This document shows positions 1-11,460 of a stretch of DNA of 64,000 bases, one piece after another (position 1 is the first letter of the stretch; every line of letters starts with the position of its first letter). The notes beneath the pieces are model-generated. The model had not been told where the DNA came from. It worked only from the letters and a program-made list of their open reading frames with translations, and did not search any database. Source of the stretch: Salinisphaera dokdonensis (GTDB lineage Bacteria; Pseudomonadota; Gammaproteobacteria; Nevskiales; Salinisphaeraceae); contig NZ_APND01000002.1 in NCBI RefSeq assembly GCF_040361215.1, positions 496,001 through 560,000 on the forward strand, given 5' to 3'. The translations under genes and the position numbers were made by a program.

Positions 1-568
1 AGGCCATGGTGGCCGCATAGGTCGGGAACGTGACCACTTCGACGTCATCACGACTCAGCCCGGCGAAGGCGAGCATTGCGTCGCACTTCAGGCTGCTCGA
101 CGGATTGGCGGCCGGGTAGGCCACGCGCTTGCCTTCGACATCGGCCACCGACTCGATGCCCGTATCGGCCGCGACGGCCATGCCGAAGGAATTGACCTTG
201 CCCATGAGCACGCGCAGATCCTGCGGCCCAAAGCGCGGGGTGGCGAAATCGAACAGGCCTTCCGTGGCGAAGAAGGCTTCGTTGCCGAGAAAGCCGATAT
301 CCGCGCGCTCGTTGAGGATCGGCTGCAGGCGGCCGATCGCCGAACCCGAGGGCTGGATCCGCACACGCATGCCGTATTCGCGACCAAACGCATCGGCGAT
401 GGCCGAGGCCTCGGCATGGCCAGAGGCGCCGAGATCGTAGGACGTCCAGATCATGGTGCGGGGCATGTCCTGGGCCTGAGCGCTCGTGGCGGTCATGAAC
501 AGACACAGCGCAACAAACGGGGTCGCGGCGAGCAATGCCAACGAACGTCGGGCAATCGATTGCAGCAT
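1..568 (-). CDS. TAXI family TRAP transporter solute-binding protein (3' end outside window)
   Basis: This is the N-terminal 189 codons of a periplasmic binding protein; the gene runs off the left edge. The start is ATG at 568, preceded by a strong GGAGGAG ribosome site. The first ~32 residues form a Sec signal peptide (RRSLALLAATPFVAL, then an ATSAQAQD cleavage region). The mature part has a ligand-binding pattern (IQPSGSAIGRLQPILNERA, then DIGFLGNEAFFA) that I recognise from TAXI proteins, which bind small organic acids or amino acids for TRAP transporters. No DctQ/M-type membrane partner is visible; it would have to lie left of the window. Divergent from the MarR regulator gene, which might control it. 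Family assignment is by motif recognition; the substrate is unknown. Confidence 0.72.
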   Translation of the reverse strand, partial: MLQSIARRSLALLAATPFVALCLFMTATSAQAQDMPRTMIWTSYDLGASGHAEASAIADAFGREYGMRVRIQPSGSAIGRLQPILNERADIGFLGNEAFFATEGLFDFATPRFGPQDLRVLMGKVNSFGMAVAADTGIESVADVEGKRVAYPAANPSSSLKCDAMLAFAGLSRDDVEVVTFPTYAATMA

Positions 569-766
569 GGGTTCTCCTCCAATGGCTGGCTTTCGTTTTA
601 TGAAATAGCGTTTCGAGCGACTTTTGCACGATCGACAGGGCAGCGCAATCCGTCTTACGTCGGGCGAGCAAAGCGTTGCATCCTTTGCCACGCAGACCCG
701 TGGCCTCAAACGACGACACTCGACGAAAACGTGCAGGCGGCTACGTTCGCGTATAGGATCACCCAA

Positions 767-1204
767 ATGCGTGCATATACACCCAAATCCGTCGGCAGCA
801 ATCCATGCATCTGTGCGCGGGTACGTCGCGGCGCCCGCGCGTTGACGGCGCTCTACGATACGGCGCTCGCGCCTGCCGGATTGAACGTGGCGCAGTTCTC
901 GCTGCTCCGACACATTGAGCATCTGGGCCCGATCGGCGTGCGTGCGCTGGCCGAATCCAGCGGCCATGAACGCAGCACGCTCGCACGTACCCTGCGCCCG
1001 CTCGAAAGCGCCGGCTGGATCGAGATCCGCCGCGGGGCGGACCGGCGCACGCGCGAAGCACGGCTGACCGACACGGGGCACGCGACGCTCAGACAGGCTG
1101 CCCCCCTCTGGAAACAGGCCCAACGCACCGCCGACGCACGCCTCGACGGTGAACACGACACGCTGTTCCGCCTGCTCGAACGATTGGAGATCCCCGCACC
1201 ATGA
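767..1204 (+). CDS. MarR family transcriptional regulator
   Basis: A 145-residue winged-helix regulator of usual MarR length. It has an N-terminal dimerisation helix (RARRGARALTALYD type), a helix-turn-helix (VRALAESSGHERSTLARTLRPLESAGWI) and the wing (IRRGADRRTREARLTDTG), the classic MarR arrangement. ATG 767 is the only sensible start; upstream in-frame codons are not MarR-like. No Shine-Dalgarno sequence is evident before it. Its stop overlaps the start of the following MFS gene as ATGA, so the two are almost certainly cotranscribed and translationally coupled. MarR proteins of this kind usually repress their own operon and release DNA on binding a small aromatic or organic ligand; that role is inferred. 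Confidence 0.88.
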   Translation: MRAYTPKSVGSNPCICARVRRGARALTALYDTALAPAGLNVAQFSLLRHIEHLGPIGVRALAESSGHERSTLARTLRPLESAGWIEIRRGADRRTREARLTDTGHATLRQAAPLWKQAQRTADARLDGEHDTLFRLLERLEIPAP

Positions 1205-2430
1205 GTGCCATCGAAAACCCGGCCCGCGTATCGCCGTGGGTGATGGTGGCCTGCGGCGCCGCCATCGTCACGCTGTCGATGGGCGCGCGTCAGGCATTCG
1301 GTTTGTTCCTGCTGCCGATGTCCGGTGATATCGCCATCGACCGGGAGAGCTTCGGCCTGGCAATCGCGATCCAGAGCCTGCTGTTCGGCCTCGTCCAGCC
1401 GTCCGTCGGCGCGGCCGCCGACCGCCACGGCGCGGGGCGCGTGATTGTCGCCGGTGCGCTGCTCTATGCGGGCGGCCTGGCGCTGGCGGCAACGGTCGGC
1501 AGCGCGCTGGGCATCAATGCGAGCCTGGGTGTGCTCGTCGGCCTGGCGCTGGCCGGCACGACCTTCGTGGTCGTTCTCGGTGCCATCGGCCGGGTGGTCA
1601 GTGAAAAGCAGCGCGGGCGGGCGTTCGGCATCGTTACCGCCGGCGGTTCGGTCGGCCAGTTTCTGGTTGTGCCGTTCACCCAGGAAATCATCGGCGTGGC
1701 CGGCTGGCGCGAAACCCTGCTCGTGCTGGCCGGCCTCATGCTCATCATCATCGCGCTCGCACGCGGGGTGACCGGCCGGGCGCCGCGCGACGAACTCGCC
1801 GACGGCGTGGATACCGGGTCGTGGCAGGCGCTAAGGCGTGCCTCGGGCCATTCGGGATTCCTGCTCCTGAATGCCGGATTCTTCGTCTGCGGCTTTCATA
1901 TCACCTTCCTATCGACCCACCTGCCGGCCTATCTGGGTGACGGCGGGCTGGATGCCTCGATCGGCGCGAATTCGCTGGCCCTGATCGGGCTGTTCAATAT
2001 CTTCGGGTCGTATTATTTCGGTTTCTGTGCCGATCGCTATCGCAAGAAACATGTTCTCACTTGGCTCTATCTGGGCCGGGCCGGGGTGATTTCGCTATTC
2101 GTCCTGATGCCGCTGTCTTCGGCCAGCGCGCTGATCTTCAGCGCCGCGATCGGCTTTCTGTGGCTGGGCACCGTACCGCTGACCAGCGGCTTGGTCGGGC
2201 AGATCTTCGGCATGCGGCATCTGTCGCTGCTGTTCGGCGTGGTGTTCATGAGCCACCAGTTCGGCAGCTTCTTCGGCGCCTGGGCGGCGGGCTGGTCCTA
2301 CACCCTCACCGGCTCCTACGATCAGACATGGGTCGCGTCCATCGTGCTGGCGCTGGTCGCGGCGGCCCTGCACTGGCCGATCCGCGATACGCCGGTTTCG
2401 CCGATCACGGCGACGCCCGCCAGGGCCTGA
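1201..2430 (+). CDS. MFS transporter, monocarboxylate/oxalate-antiporter-like
   Basis: A 409-residue inner-membrane transporter with about 12 hydrophobic segments in two halves, the normal size for the Major Facilitator Superfamily. The loop after TM2 (GAAADRHGAGRVIVAGALLY) matches the MFS motif GxxxDRxGxRxv, and the second half has a related loop (FCADRYRKKHVL). The start shares its bases with the stop of the MarR gene, so it is the effector gene of that pair. The overall pattern is closest to the single-domain MFS group with oxalate/formate and monocarboxylate carriers. The substrate cannot be read from sequence. A role in efflux or uptake of the ligand sensed by the MarR protein is inference. 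Confidence 0.85.
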   Translation: MSAIENPARVSPWVMVACGAAIVTLSMGARQAFGLFLLPMSGDIAIDRESFGLAIAIQSLLFGLVQPSVGAAADRHGAGRVIVAGALLYAGGLALAATVGSALGINASLGVLVGLALAGTTFVVVLGAIGRVVSEKQRGRAFGIVTAGGSVGQFLVVPFTQEIIGVAGWRETLLVLAGLMLIIIALARGVTGRAPRDELADGVDTGSWQALRRASGHSGFLLLNAGFFVCGFHITFLSTHLPAYLGDGGLDASIGANSLALIGLFNIFGSYYFGFCADRYRKKHVLTWLYLGRAGVISLFVLMPLSSASALIFSAAIGFLWLGTVPLTSGLVGQIFGMRHLSLLFGVVFMSHQFGSFFGAWAAGWSYTLTGSYDQTWVASIVLALVAAALHWPIRDTPVSPITATPARA

Positions 2431-2461
2431 GCCGGCGGGCTAGGCGGGCTGCCAGGCGCGG

Positions 2462-3289
2462 CTAGGCCGGCGCCAGCAGCACCCAGGTCTGGGCATGGAT
2501 GCCGGGGAAGAGCTTGATGCGCTTGACGATGCGCAGGCCCGCCTCGGCGACCTCGGATTCGAAATCGCGGCGCGGAATCATCTTCACGCGCACTTTCTTG
2601 CCCTTGAGGCGCATCAGCAGACGCTTGCTCCAGTAATGCAGCGAGCCGTCGTCGTAATAGGTCATCACGATCTGGCGCTGATTGGCCGCCAGCGTGCGCA
2701 ATGCCTTGATGCGCAGCTCGGGATGATGCAGATGCTGGAACAGGCGCACGCACAGCGCGCGGCTGGCCCCGTCAGCGGTCGCCGGCAACGGCTTGAGCAC
2801 ATCGGCCTGCTCGGCGTGATCGCCGTCGCAGAAATCCGCGTTCCCACTATAGATGTCGACCATGGCCTGGGACTGGTCCATGGCGCTGACCCGCAGGTTC
2901 ATGCCCTTGAGCAGCGGGTAGAACCGCCCGTATCCACAGGGAATGTCCGCGATATGGCCATTGCATGTCGGATGTGGGTGCTCCAGCAGGCGGGCGGCCA
3001 GCCGCTGCTCGCGACGGGCGACCAGGCGCTGGAAGAAGCCGCGATAACGACGCACGGCATAGTCACGACCGCTGTCGGCCTGCCTGAACGGCTTTGTGGA
3101 TCTGGCTTGCTGCACGTATGCGCCGGGATTGAAAAAACGAGCGACGAGCCTACGTGCTTTGCTGCAACCCCACCTTAATGTTTCCGTGATGTTGCAGCGC
3201 GTCAGGCTTGTAAGGCCTGAATTCGTGATGTTTTCGGCGACAAGGCGCTGTTTTGACGAAACTGCATCGCCGACAACACCCACATGCAA
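2462..3289 (-). CDS. class I SAM-dependent methyltransferase
   Basis: A 275-residue protein with a Rossmann methyltransferase core. Motif I is at about residues 113-121 (IADIPCGYGRFYPLL), followed by an acidic strand end (VSAMDQSQAM) and a post-motif FCDGDHAEQ that would contact the adenine. The C-terminal part (LFQHLHHPELRIKALRTLA) resembles UbiE-like small-molecule methyltransferases. The start is uncertain: ATG 3289 lacks a ribosome site and the first ~70 residues are poorly structured, so the real start may be internal. It lies downstream of the cobalamin adenosyltransferase gene on the same strand with a 98-bp gap. The substrate is unknown and a role in B12 metabolism is not shown. Confidence 0.75.
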   Translation of the reverse strand: MHVGVVGDAVSSKQRLVAENITNSGLTSLTRCNITETLRWGCSKARRLVARFFNPGAYVQQARSTKPFRQADSGRDYAVRRYRGFFQRLVARREQRLAARLLEHPHPTCNGHIADIPCGYGRFYPLLKGMNLRVSAMDQSQAMVDIYSGNADFCDGDHAEQADVLKPLPATADGASRALCVRLFQHLHHPELRIKALRTLAANQRQIVMTYYDDGSLHYWSKRLLMRLKGKKVRVKMIPRRDFESEVAEAGLRIVKRIKLFPGIHAQTWVLLAPA

Positions 3290-3387
3290 AAAGCTATCGG
3301 CGCGCTATTCATGCATGTTGAATGCATTTTTAGGGCTCTATCGTGACTTCCGGCTTGAATAGCCCTCGAGCCGCGTCGCGACCGTCC

Positions 3388-3963
3388 TCACGTGCGCGCA
3401 CTCCAGGCCACGTCGGCAACGCCGCGTTTGAGATTTTCATAGCGCGCAGCGGTGAAGAAATAGTCACTCAGACGATTAACGAAACTGCGCGCCGGCGCGG
3501 ACACGGGATCGACGTGGTGCAAGCTCTGCAGGTCACGCTCGCAGCGCCGGCAGACCGTGCGCGCCATATGCAGCACGCTGGCCGCCTGACTGCCGCCGGG
3601 CAGGATGAAGTTCTTCAATGCCGGCAGTTCCACATCCGCGGCATCGATCCAGCCCTCGATCTCGTCGGTATCGGCCGTGGCGATGCTCGGGATCTCGAAA
3701 CCGACTGCCTCGGGATTGGGCACCGCGATCTGCGAGCCGAGCACGAATAGACGGTGCTGGACGATATCGAGCTGGGCCGGCAGCGGCGCGCTCAGCCCTT
3801 GTGCGATGGCCATGCCGACGAGGCTATTCAGTTCGTCGGTATCGCCGTAAACCGTCAGCCGTAGATGATCCTTGGGCACCCGCCCGACGCTGAGCAGCTG
3901 GCTGGTGCCCTCGTCACCGGTACGGGTATAGACCCGCGCCTTTTTCGTGTCGCCTGTACTCAA
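3388..3963 (-). CDS. cob(I)yrinic acid a,c-diamide adenosyltransferase, PduO type
   Basis: A 191-residue enzyme that transfers the 5'-deoxyadenosyl group of ATP to cob(I)alamin, making adenosylcobalamin in the cytoplasm. The PduO-type ATP-binding N-terminus is clear (VYTRTGDEGTSQL, residues 11-23), as are GDTDELNS and the RTVCRRCERDL helix. The reading frame begins with a TTG codon directly after the TGA stop of the preceding membrane-protein gene, implying translational coupling. It is the third gene of the minus-strand unit btuB - membrane protein - adenosyltransferase, behind the cobalamin riboswitch, so imported B12 would be converted to the coenzyme form. Family assignment is firm; the TTG start is less so. 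Confidence 0.92.
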   Translation of the reverse strand: MSTGDTKKARVYTRTGDEGTSQLLSVGRVPKDHLRLTVYGDTDELNSLVGMAIAQGLSAPLPAQLDIVQHRLFVLGSQIAVPNPEAVGFEIPSIATADTDEIEGWIDAADVELPALKNFILPGGSQAASVLHMARTVCRRCERDLQSLHHVDPVSAPARSFVNRLSDYFFTAARYENLKRGVADVAWSART

Positions 3964-4548
3964 TCAGGACACCGGATCGCCGGCGATCGTATCGCGACCA
4001 CTCAGGGTCACGAGCGCGACATGCGCGACGCCCGTCGCGGCGACCCAGAAGGCCATCGTGGCGAGATAGGCCGGGAAGTAAGTGACCTCGCGCGCCGCGA
4101 ACTCGGCAAGACTCGGGTTAGCGAACTGGCCGGACAGCCAGTAGAAACCACCGCTCGAGAAGGCTTCGCAGAGCAGCGCACCTACCAGCACGCTGGCCAC
4201 CAGCGGCGCGACGGTGGACCAGGCGAAGCGATGCTGGCTGGCATACCAGCGGCCCGCGCCCCAGAGCGAGGCATAGGCAGGCAGCAGCATGGCGTAAGCC
4301 GGGGTGAAGCAATAGGCGCTGACGCCGGACCAGCCCACGGCCACCGCATCGAGCACGAAGGCCAGCACCAGCAGCGCCGGCAAGGCCAGCGCGGCATTCA
4401 GATACACGCCGGCAGCAAAGAACACCGCCCAGGAGCCGCCGTGCAGCAGATCGCCGCCGGGCACCTGTGGGCTGCGGGTCACGGCCATGAACAGCGCGAG
4501 CGCGCCGGCGACAAGCAGCTGATTTTTTGTCGACAGAGGATGCGTCAT
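3964..4548 (-). CDS. small integral membrane protein, cobalamin-uptake associated
   Basis: A 194-residue protein with about five or six hydrophobic segments. Recognisable stretches include SWAVFFAAGVYL, FTPAYAMLLPAYASLWGAGRWYA and FSSGGFYWLSGQFANPSLAEF. I recognise it as a family often found beside btuB and PduO-type adenosyltransferases in pseudomonads and halophiles and commonly labelled a cobalamin transporter component. Its size and topology would also suit an ECF-type substrate-binding component. It sits between btuB and the adenosyltransferase in one riboswitch-led unit, supporting a role in moving B12 or a precursor across the inner membrane. No btuC, btuD or btuF gene is visible here. 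The function is inferred from context; the family has no firm biochemical role that I know. Confidence 0.7.
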   Translation of the reverse strand: MTHPLSTKNQLLVAGALALFMAVTRSPQVPGGDLLHGGSWAVFFAAGVYLNAALALPALLVLAFVLDAVAVGWSGVSAYCFTPAYAMLLPAYASLWGAGRWYASQHRFAWSTVAPLVASVLVGALLCEAFSSGGFYWLSGQFANPSLAEFAAREVTYFPAYLATMAFWVAATGVAHVALVTLSGRDTIAGDPVS

Positions 4549-4635
4549 CGGTTGGCCTTTCTGGTCGGTTGCGGCTTCAAGCGCTTCAAAGTGTTCAAGA
4601 TCGGCGCGCCACGCCGGCTGGCGGCACGCGCGTTG

Positions 4636-6525
4636 CTACCAGGCAGCATAACGCAAGGTCACGAACAGGCGGCGTCCCGGCTGCTCGAAGAAGCGAGATG
4701 TCTGATAGGTCTCGTCGAAAATATTATTCAACTGGGCTTCGACCTGCCAGTTCTTGGCGAATCGGTAGCCGGTCCGCAGATCCACCAGCTGGTAGGCGTC
4801 GAGTTCGTTCTCGTTGGCCAGGTCCTCGTAGCTGGAATCGGCCACGAACAGGCTGGCGCCGACCGATACGCGTGCGAATTCGCGATCGACATCCAGCTGT
4901 ACGGAATGCTCGGGCCGGCGAATCAGCTCGTTGCCCCGGTTGGCTCCATCGTTCCGGTTCTCGGCATCGAGCCAGGTCGCCTGCGCATTGATCTGCCATT
5001 CGGCGATGGCCGTGCCCAGGCTGGCCTCGACGCCGCGGATGCGCGACTCGGACACGTTCACCGGCGTATCCACGAAACCATCGCCGTCGGTATCCGCGTT
5101 GGTGATCAGGTTGTCGATATCGGTCTGGTAGGCATGCAGCGACCAATCGCCCCAGTCCTGGGTGGCGTCCAGCCCCACTTCGATCGAGTCGGAGGTTTCA
5201 GGATCGAGATCGGGATTCGAAAAGCCGGGAAAATACAGCTCGTCGAAGGTCGGCGCCTTGAACGCCGTGCCATAGGACGTCATCAGCCGATAGCGCTCGG
5301 TGAGATCGAAACCGTAGGTCGCCGAACCGGTGGTCTGGCTGCCGAACTGCTCGTTGTCGTCGTAGCGACCGGCGAGCTGGACGTGATGGCGCCCGGCATC
5401 GCCGAGATACTGGGCAAACACGCCGGTATTGTCGCGGGTGGTGCCGTCGTAGTCAGTACTGCTGTCGAGGTTGTCCTCGTCGTGGTCCGCGCCCAGCGTG
5501 AACAGCCCGATATTCCCGAGATCGAAATCGTTCTGCCAGGACAGGCTGTTGCGGCGCGTATCGAAACGGCTCACGAAAACACCGTTGAAGTAGTTTTCGC
5601 TCTCGTCCCAGTTGGCGCCCGCCGTGAGTTTGGTACGCCACAGTTCTGTCGCCTGCCAGTCCAGCGTGGTGCCGAGCACCTGGCGGATCGCATCCGACTC
5701 GTTGCCGACGAAGATCGAACCGTCGTATTCGTTCTCGCTTTCCACGCGCAGCAGGTTCAGACCGAAATCGACGCCGCTGTCGAAACGATGGCCGAAGTTG
5801 AGCGCGCCCGAGACCCGCTCGTAGCCGTCGTCGTCGGGCTCGTCAGCAAAGCAGCCGCCGCCCGCAGTCACGGATTCGCCGTCGCAGGCGTCGAAACCGT
5901 GGGTCTGAAAACGCGACACGCTGATGTTGTAGTGCGTCTTGCCGTCATTGCCGGCCAGGCCGGCGCGGGTTTCGAAGGTGTCGTCGCTCCCGCCACCGAT
6001 CGAGAAGCTCGGCTGGGTGCCGCGTATGCCTTCGCCGCTGCGGGTAAAGATCTGGATCACGCCGCCGATCGCCTCCGAGCCGTACAGCGAGGAACGCGGC
6101 CCGCGCACGATCTCGATACGCTCGATCTGGTCGACCGGCAGGTCCTCGATCGCAGGCTGGCCGGAGGTCGCCCGCCGGTACTCGATGCCGTCGACCAGCA
6201 CCAGCACGTGATCCGATTCCGTGCCGCGCATGAAGATGGACGTGAGCTTGCCTTGGCCGCCCTGATTGGCCACGGACACGCCCGGCGAGCGGCGCAACAG
6301 ATCGTAGGTAGTGCGCGGCTGCAACCGCTCGATATCCTCTCGCGTGATGACGGTGGTCGGCGCCAGCGTGGCGCTTTCACGCTGCGGCGTGCGCGTGGCC
6401 GTGACGACGATATCGTCGAGCCCGTCGGCGGCATCTTCGGCAGGCGCAGCAGCAGCGGCGATATTCACGGGCAGCAGCACGGCACAGCCCAGCAGTGCCA
6501 CAACAGGCAGACAACGGTGGTTCAT
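4636..6525 (-). CDS. btuB: TonB-dependent vitamin B12 receptor BtuB
   Basis: A 629-residue outer-membrane receptor (E. coli BtuB is 614). I chose ATG 6525 because it follows a GAGGGG ribosome site and opens a Sec signal peptide ending in NIAAAAAP; the frame could extend upstream but would run into the riboswitch. The TonB box DDIVVTATRTP is at residues 35-45. The plug domain follows (TVITREDIERLQPRT, IFMRGTESDHVLVLVDGIE, IEIVRGPRSSLYGSEAIGGVI), then a 22-strand-type barrel rich in aromatic and Asp residues. The protein ends in Trp (RYAAW) rather than the usual Phe. It imports cobalamin into the periplasm using TonB energy. Expression should fall when cobalamin is plentiful because of the riboswitch in the leader. 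Confidence 0.93.
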   Translation of the reverse strand: MNHRCLPVVALLGCAVLLPVNIAAAAAPAEDAADGLDDIVVTATRTPQRESATLAPTTVITREDIERLQPRTTYDLLRRSPGVSVANQGGQGKLTSIFMRGTESDHVLVLVDGIEYRRATSGQPAIEDLPVDQIERIEIVRGPRSSLYGSEAIGGVIQIFTRSGEGIRGTQPSFSIGGGSDDTFETRAGLAGNDGKTHYNISVSRFQTHGFDACDGESVTAGGGCFADEPDDDGYERVSGALNFGHRFDSGVDFGLNLLRVESENEYDGSIFVGNESDAIRQVLGTTLDWQATELWRTKLTAGANWDESENYFNGVFVSRFDTRRNSLSWQNDFDLGNIGLFTLGADHDEDNLDSSTDYDGTTRDNTGVFAQYLGDAGRHHVQLAGRYDDNEQFGSQTTGSATYGFDLTERYRLMTSYGTAFKAPTFDELYFPGFSNPDLDPETSDSIEVGLDATQDWGDWSLHAYQTDIDNLITNADTDGDGFVDTPVNVSESRIRGVEASLGTAIAEWQINAQATWLDAENRNDGANRGNELIRRPEHSVQLDVDREFARVSVGASLFVADSSYEDLANENELDAYQLVDLRTGYRFAKNWQVEAQLNNIFDETYQTSRFFEQPGRRLFVTLRYAAW

Positions 6526-6684
6526 CGGTTCCCCTCGTACAACGAGCGCGCTCACCCGCGCGTCGGACAGATATCTGTCGGACAAGGCGCAGACGTGACG
6601 AACCGGATAGAAAACTCGAGCGCCGAAATACCGCTCGGCGCGCAATTGTCTCCATGCCAGCCCATCGCCCACCGCGATGCCAGA

Positions 6685-6880
6685 CCCCCAAGTCGTACAG
6701 GCCGGTCTCCGGGCTCGCGAGTTGGCCATCAGGCCCGAGCGTCGTGCCTTCCCGGGGTCGGTGTGCAACCGATAACCCAGTGGCCTGATACGACGCCGTC
6801 GACTCGCCTACCGTTGCGGGGGCAGCGCCGGAATGATCGACACTTCACGCATCGACGCACCGGCTTCCCGTTTAATCCGT
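6685..6880 (-). ncRNA. cobalamin riboswitch in the btuB leader
   Basis: Reading the minus strand from 6880, the conserved elements appear in canonical order. AACGGGAAGCCGGTGCG is at about 6857-6874. CTGCCCCCGCAACGGT follows at about 6810-6825, and GGCCACTGGGTT at 6774-6785. The B12 box, AGCCCGGAGACCGGCCTG, is at about 6698-6715. The RNA would bind adenosyl- or methylcobalamin and shut down the btuB unit, most likely by hiding the ribosome site about 160 nt further on. The exact 5' and 3' borders are estimates. Confidence 0.93.
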
Positions 6881-6914
6881 CGACCATCGGCCGGCGGACA
6901 CCTGTAGCATCGCA

Positions 6915-6944
6915 AGCGTAGAGAGCCTTTGCATACGGCGTCAA
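6915..6944 (-). promoter_or_regulatory. candidate promoter of the btuB riboswitch transcript
   Basis: On the minus strand, TTGACG (6944-6939) and TACGCT (6920-6915) are separated by 18 bp. This would start RNA near 6907, a short distance before the riboswitch. The -35 is good and the -10 is weak. Confidence 0.4.
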
Positions 6945-7056
6945 GCCGCTCGTGCCGGGCTTCAGGCCGCGCCAGAAGCACTCGATCGGCACCGTCTGGA
7001 CGCCGGAATCGCATGCATCAAGGCCCGCCGCTTTTCTGTGTATCCGGATAAGCGGA

Positions 7057-7062
7057 TATAAT
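7057..7062 (+). promoter_or_regulatory. metH: candidate -10 element of the metH promoter
   Basis: A perfect TATAAT lies 39 bp before the methionine synthase start, in the btuB-metH divergent gap. The hexamer 17 bp upstream (TTCTGT) is a poor -35 match, so the promoter may need an activator. I saw no clear MetJ or MetR site. Confidence 0.4.
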
Positions 7063-7101
7063 CACCGCCAATATTCAGCAGGCTTTAGCAGGATTGGGAC
7101 G

Positions 7102-8142
7102 ATGAGCGATCTTACAGACGCGCTGGCCGAGCGCATTCTCGTGCTGGACGGCGCCATGGGAACCATGATCCAGAACCACGACCCGGACGAGGCCGAGTAT
7201 CGCGGCCAGCGTTTCGCGGACTGGGAGAGCGATCTCAAGGGCAACAACGACCTGCTCACGCTCTCCAACCCGGATCTCATCCGCGAGATCAGTGCCGCCT
7301 ATGCCGAGGCCGGCTCGGACATCATCACCACCAACACCTTTTCGTCGACCACGATCGCCCAGGCCGACTACCACATGGCCGATCTGGCCTGGGAAATGAA
7401 CGTCGAGGCCGCAAAGCTCGCGCGCGAGGTCGCCGAGGAATATGCCACGCCGGGCAAGCCGCGCTGGGTGGCCGGTGTGATCGGGCCGACCAACCGCACC
7501 GCCTCGATCTCGCCGGACGTCAACGACCCCGGCAAGCGCAACACCGATTTCAACGAGCTGGCGCAAGCCTACGGTGAAGCCGCCGAAGCACTGCTCGACG
7601 GCGGCGTCGACATCATCCTGATGGAGACGATCTTCGATACGTTGAACGCCAAGGCCGCGATCTACGCCTATCGCAAGCTGCTGCGCGAGCGAAACGTCGA
7701 CGTGCCGCTGATGATCTCGGGCACGATCACCGACGCCTCGGGCCGCACGCTTTCGGGGCAGACCACCGAGGCGTTCTACAATTCGGTCGCCCACGCCCGC
7801 CCGCTGACCATGGGCTTGAACTGCGCACTGGGCCCGGATGCGCTGCGCCAGTACGTGGCCGAGATGTCGCGCATCACGCCCTGCTACACGCACGCCTACC
7901 CGAACGCGGGTCTGCCCAACGAGTTCGGCGAGTACGATCTGCAGCCGGACGAAATGGCCGAGCACATCGGTGAGTGGGCCGAAGCGGGCCTGCTCAACAT
8001 GGCCGGCGGCTGCTGCGGCTCGACACCGGAACATATCGGCGCCATCGCCCAGGCCGTCGCCGGCAAGACGCCGCGCCAACGTCCCGACATCAAGCGCGCG
8101 ATGCGCCTGTCCGGCCTCGAGCCGTTCACGGCCTCGGCATGA
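7102..8142 (+). CDS. metH: methionine synthase, homocysteine-binding module (MetH N-terminal half)
   Basis: A 346-residue polypeptide equal to the first module of cobalamin-dependent methionine synthase. It holds and activates homocysteine through zinc. It opens with ILVLDGAMGTMIQ and carries the zinc ligands: the first Cys in GLNCALG and the paired Cys in GGCCGSTPEHI. It ends with RLSGLEPFTASA, the linker that in one-piece MetH joins this module to the folate domain. The ATG at 7102 follows AGGATTGGGACG. The other three domains are encoded separately at 8612. An ATG overlaps its stop (8139-8142, ATGA) and opens a 14-codon frame that may be a relic of the original start of the second half. 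Split MetH is known in some gammaproteobacteria such as Xanthomonas. Confidence 0.95.
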   Translation: MSDLTDALAERILVLDGAMGTMIQNHDPDEAEYRGQRFADWESDLKGNNDLLTLSNPDLIREISAAYAEAGSDIITTNTFSSTTIAQADYHMADLAWEMNVEAAKLAREVAEEYATPGKPRWVAGVIGPTNRTASISPDVNDPGKRNTDFNELAQAYGEAAEALLDGGVDIILMETIFDTLNAKAAIYAYRKLLRERNVDVPLMISGTITDASGRTLSGQTTEAFYNSVAHARPLTMGLNCALGPDALRQYVAEMSRITPCYTHAYPNAGLPNEFGEYDLQPDEMAEHIGEWAEAGLLNMAGGCCGSTPEHIGAIAQAVAGKTPRQRPDIKRAMRLSGLEPFTASA

Positions 8143-8182
8143 ACGCGCCTCATATCCAACCGCTTCAGCGCGTACTGAATTG

Positions 8183-8569
8183 ATGGCCACGTATCGGGAT
8201 GACGAAACCTATGCCGTGCTCGGCGCCGCCATGGAAGTACACCGTGTACTCGGCCAGGGCTTTGCCGAGCCCGTGTATCACGAGGCGCTCACCCTCGAGT
8301 TCGAAGCGCGCGGGATAGCGTTTCACCGTGAACTGCCGCTGACCATCGAATACAAGGGCGAAGCGCTGGCCGCGGCCTATGACGCGGATTTTCTCTGTTT
8401 CGATAATGTGCTCGTCGAACTGGCAGCACTCGATACGCTGACCGACAGGGACCATGCGCGGGTCTTGGCCTGCCTGAAAGCCTGCGGTATCGACAAAGCC
8501 CTGCTGATCAATTTCGGCCAGACCAGCCTGCAATACCGACGCATCACGCGCCCGGACGCAACATCCTGA
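8183..8569 (+). CDS. GxxExxY family protein
   Basis: A 128-residue protein carrying the family-defining signature in GQGFAEPVYHEAL (residues ~24-36). A later strand pattern (AAAYDADFLCFDNVLVELAAL, then LLINFG) is typical of this group, thought to have a PD-(D/E)xK nuclease-like fold (D-x(n)-E-x-A here as DADF...VELAA). No biochemical role is established. It is inserted between the two halves of methionine synthase, 40 bp after the first and 42 bp before the second. Immediately downstream at 8584-8601 is a short direct repeat, ATCTGCGAA/ATCTGCGGA. In my recollection such ATCTGCG tracts often accompany genes of this family. It looks like an insert rather than part of the methionine pathway. Confidence 0.85.
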   Translation: MATYRDDETYAVLGAAMEVHRVLGQGFAEPVYHEALTLEFEARGIAFHRELPLTIEYKGEALAAAYDADFLCFDNVLVELAALDTLTDRDHARVLACLKACGIDKALLINFGQTSLQYRRITRPDATS

Positions 8570-8583
8570 TTCTTTTCGTTTTC

Positions 8584-8601
8584 ATCTGCGAAATCTGCGG
8601 A
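8584..8601. repeat. short direct repeat after the GxxExxY gene
   Basis: Two 9-bp units, ATCTGCGAA and ATCTGCGGA, lie head to tail between the GxxExxY gene and the second half of metH. They may mark the border of the inserted gene. Confidence 0.45.
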
Positions 8602-8611
8602 TAACTGCTTT

Positions 8612-11317
<2,706 letters not shown>

Positions 11318-11460
11318 TCAGCGGATGGGAACCGGCAACGGGAGCGCATCGATCGCACCCGTTGCCACGCAAAGCGGTGGCCGGCGGCAAGGCGGTCGAT
11401 TGTGGCTTCCTCTGCCGCCATGGCAGCCGCGCCGACGCGTCGTCCTAAGGAGCGGCCCCG

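Noticed and set aside
3865..6921. Very long plus-strand open frame (about 1000 codons) opposite btuB and the adenosyltransferase unit
   Set aside because: It is antisense to clearly homologous genes, its translation matches no family, and such frames are common opposite high-GC genes.
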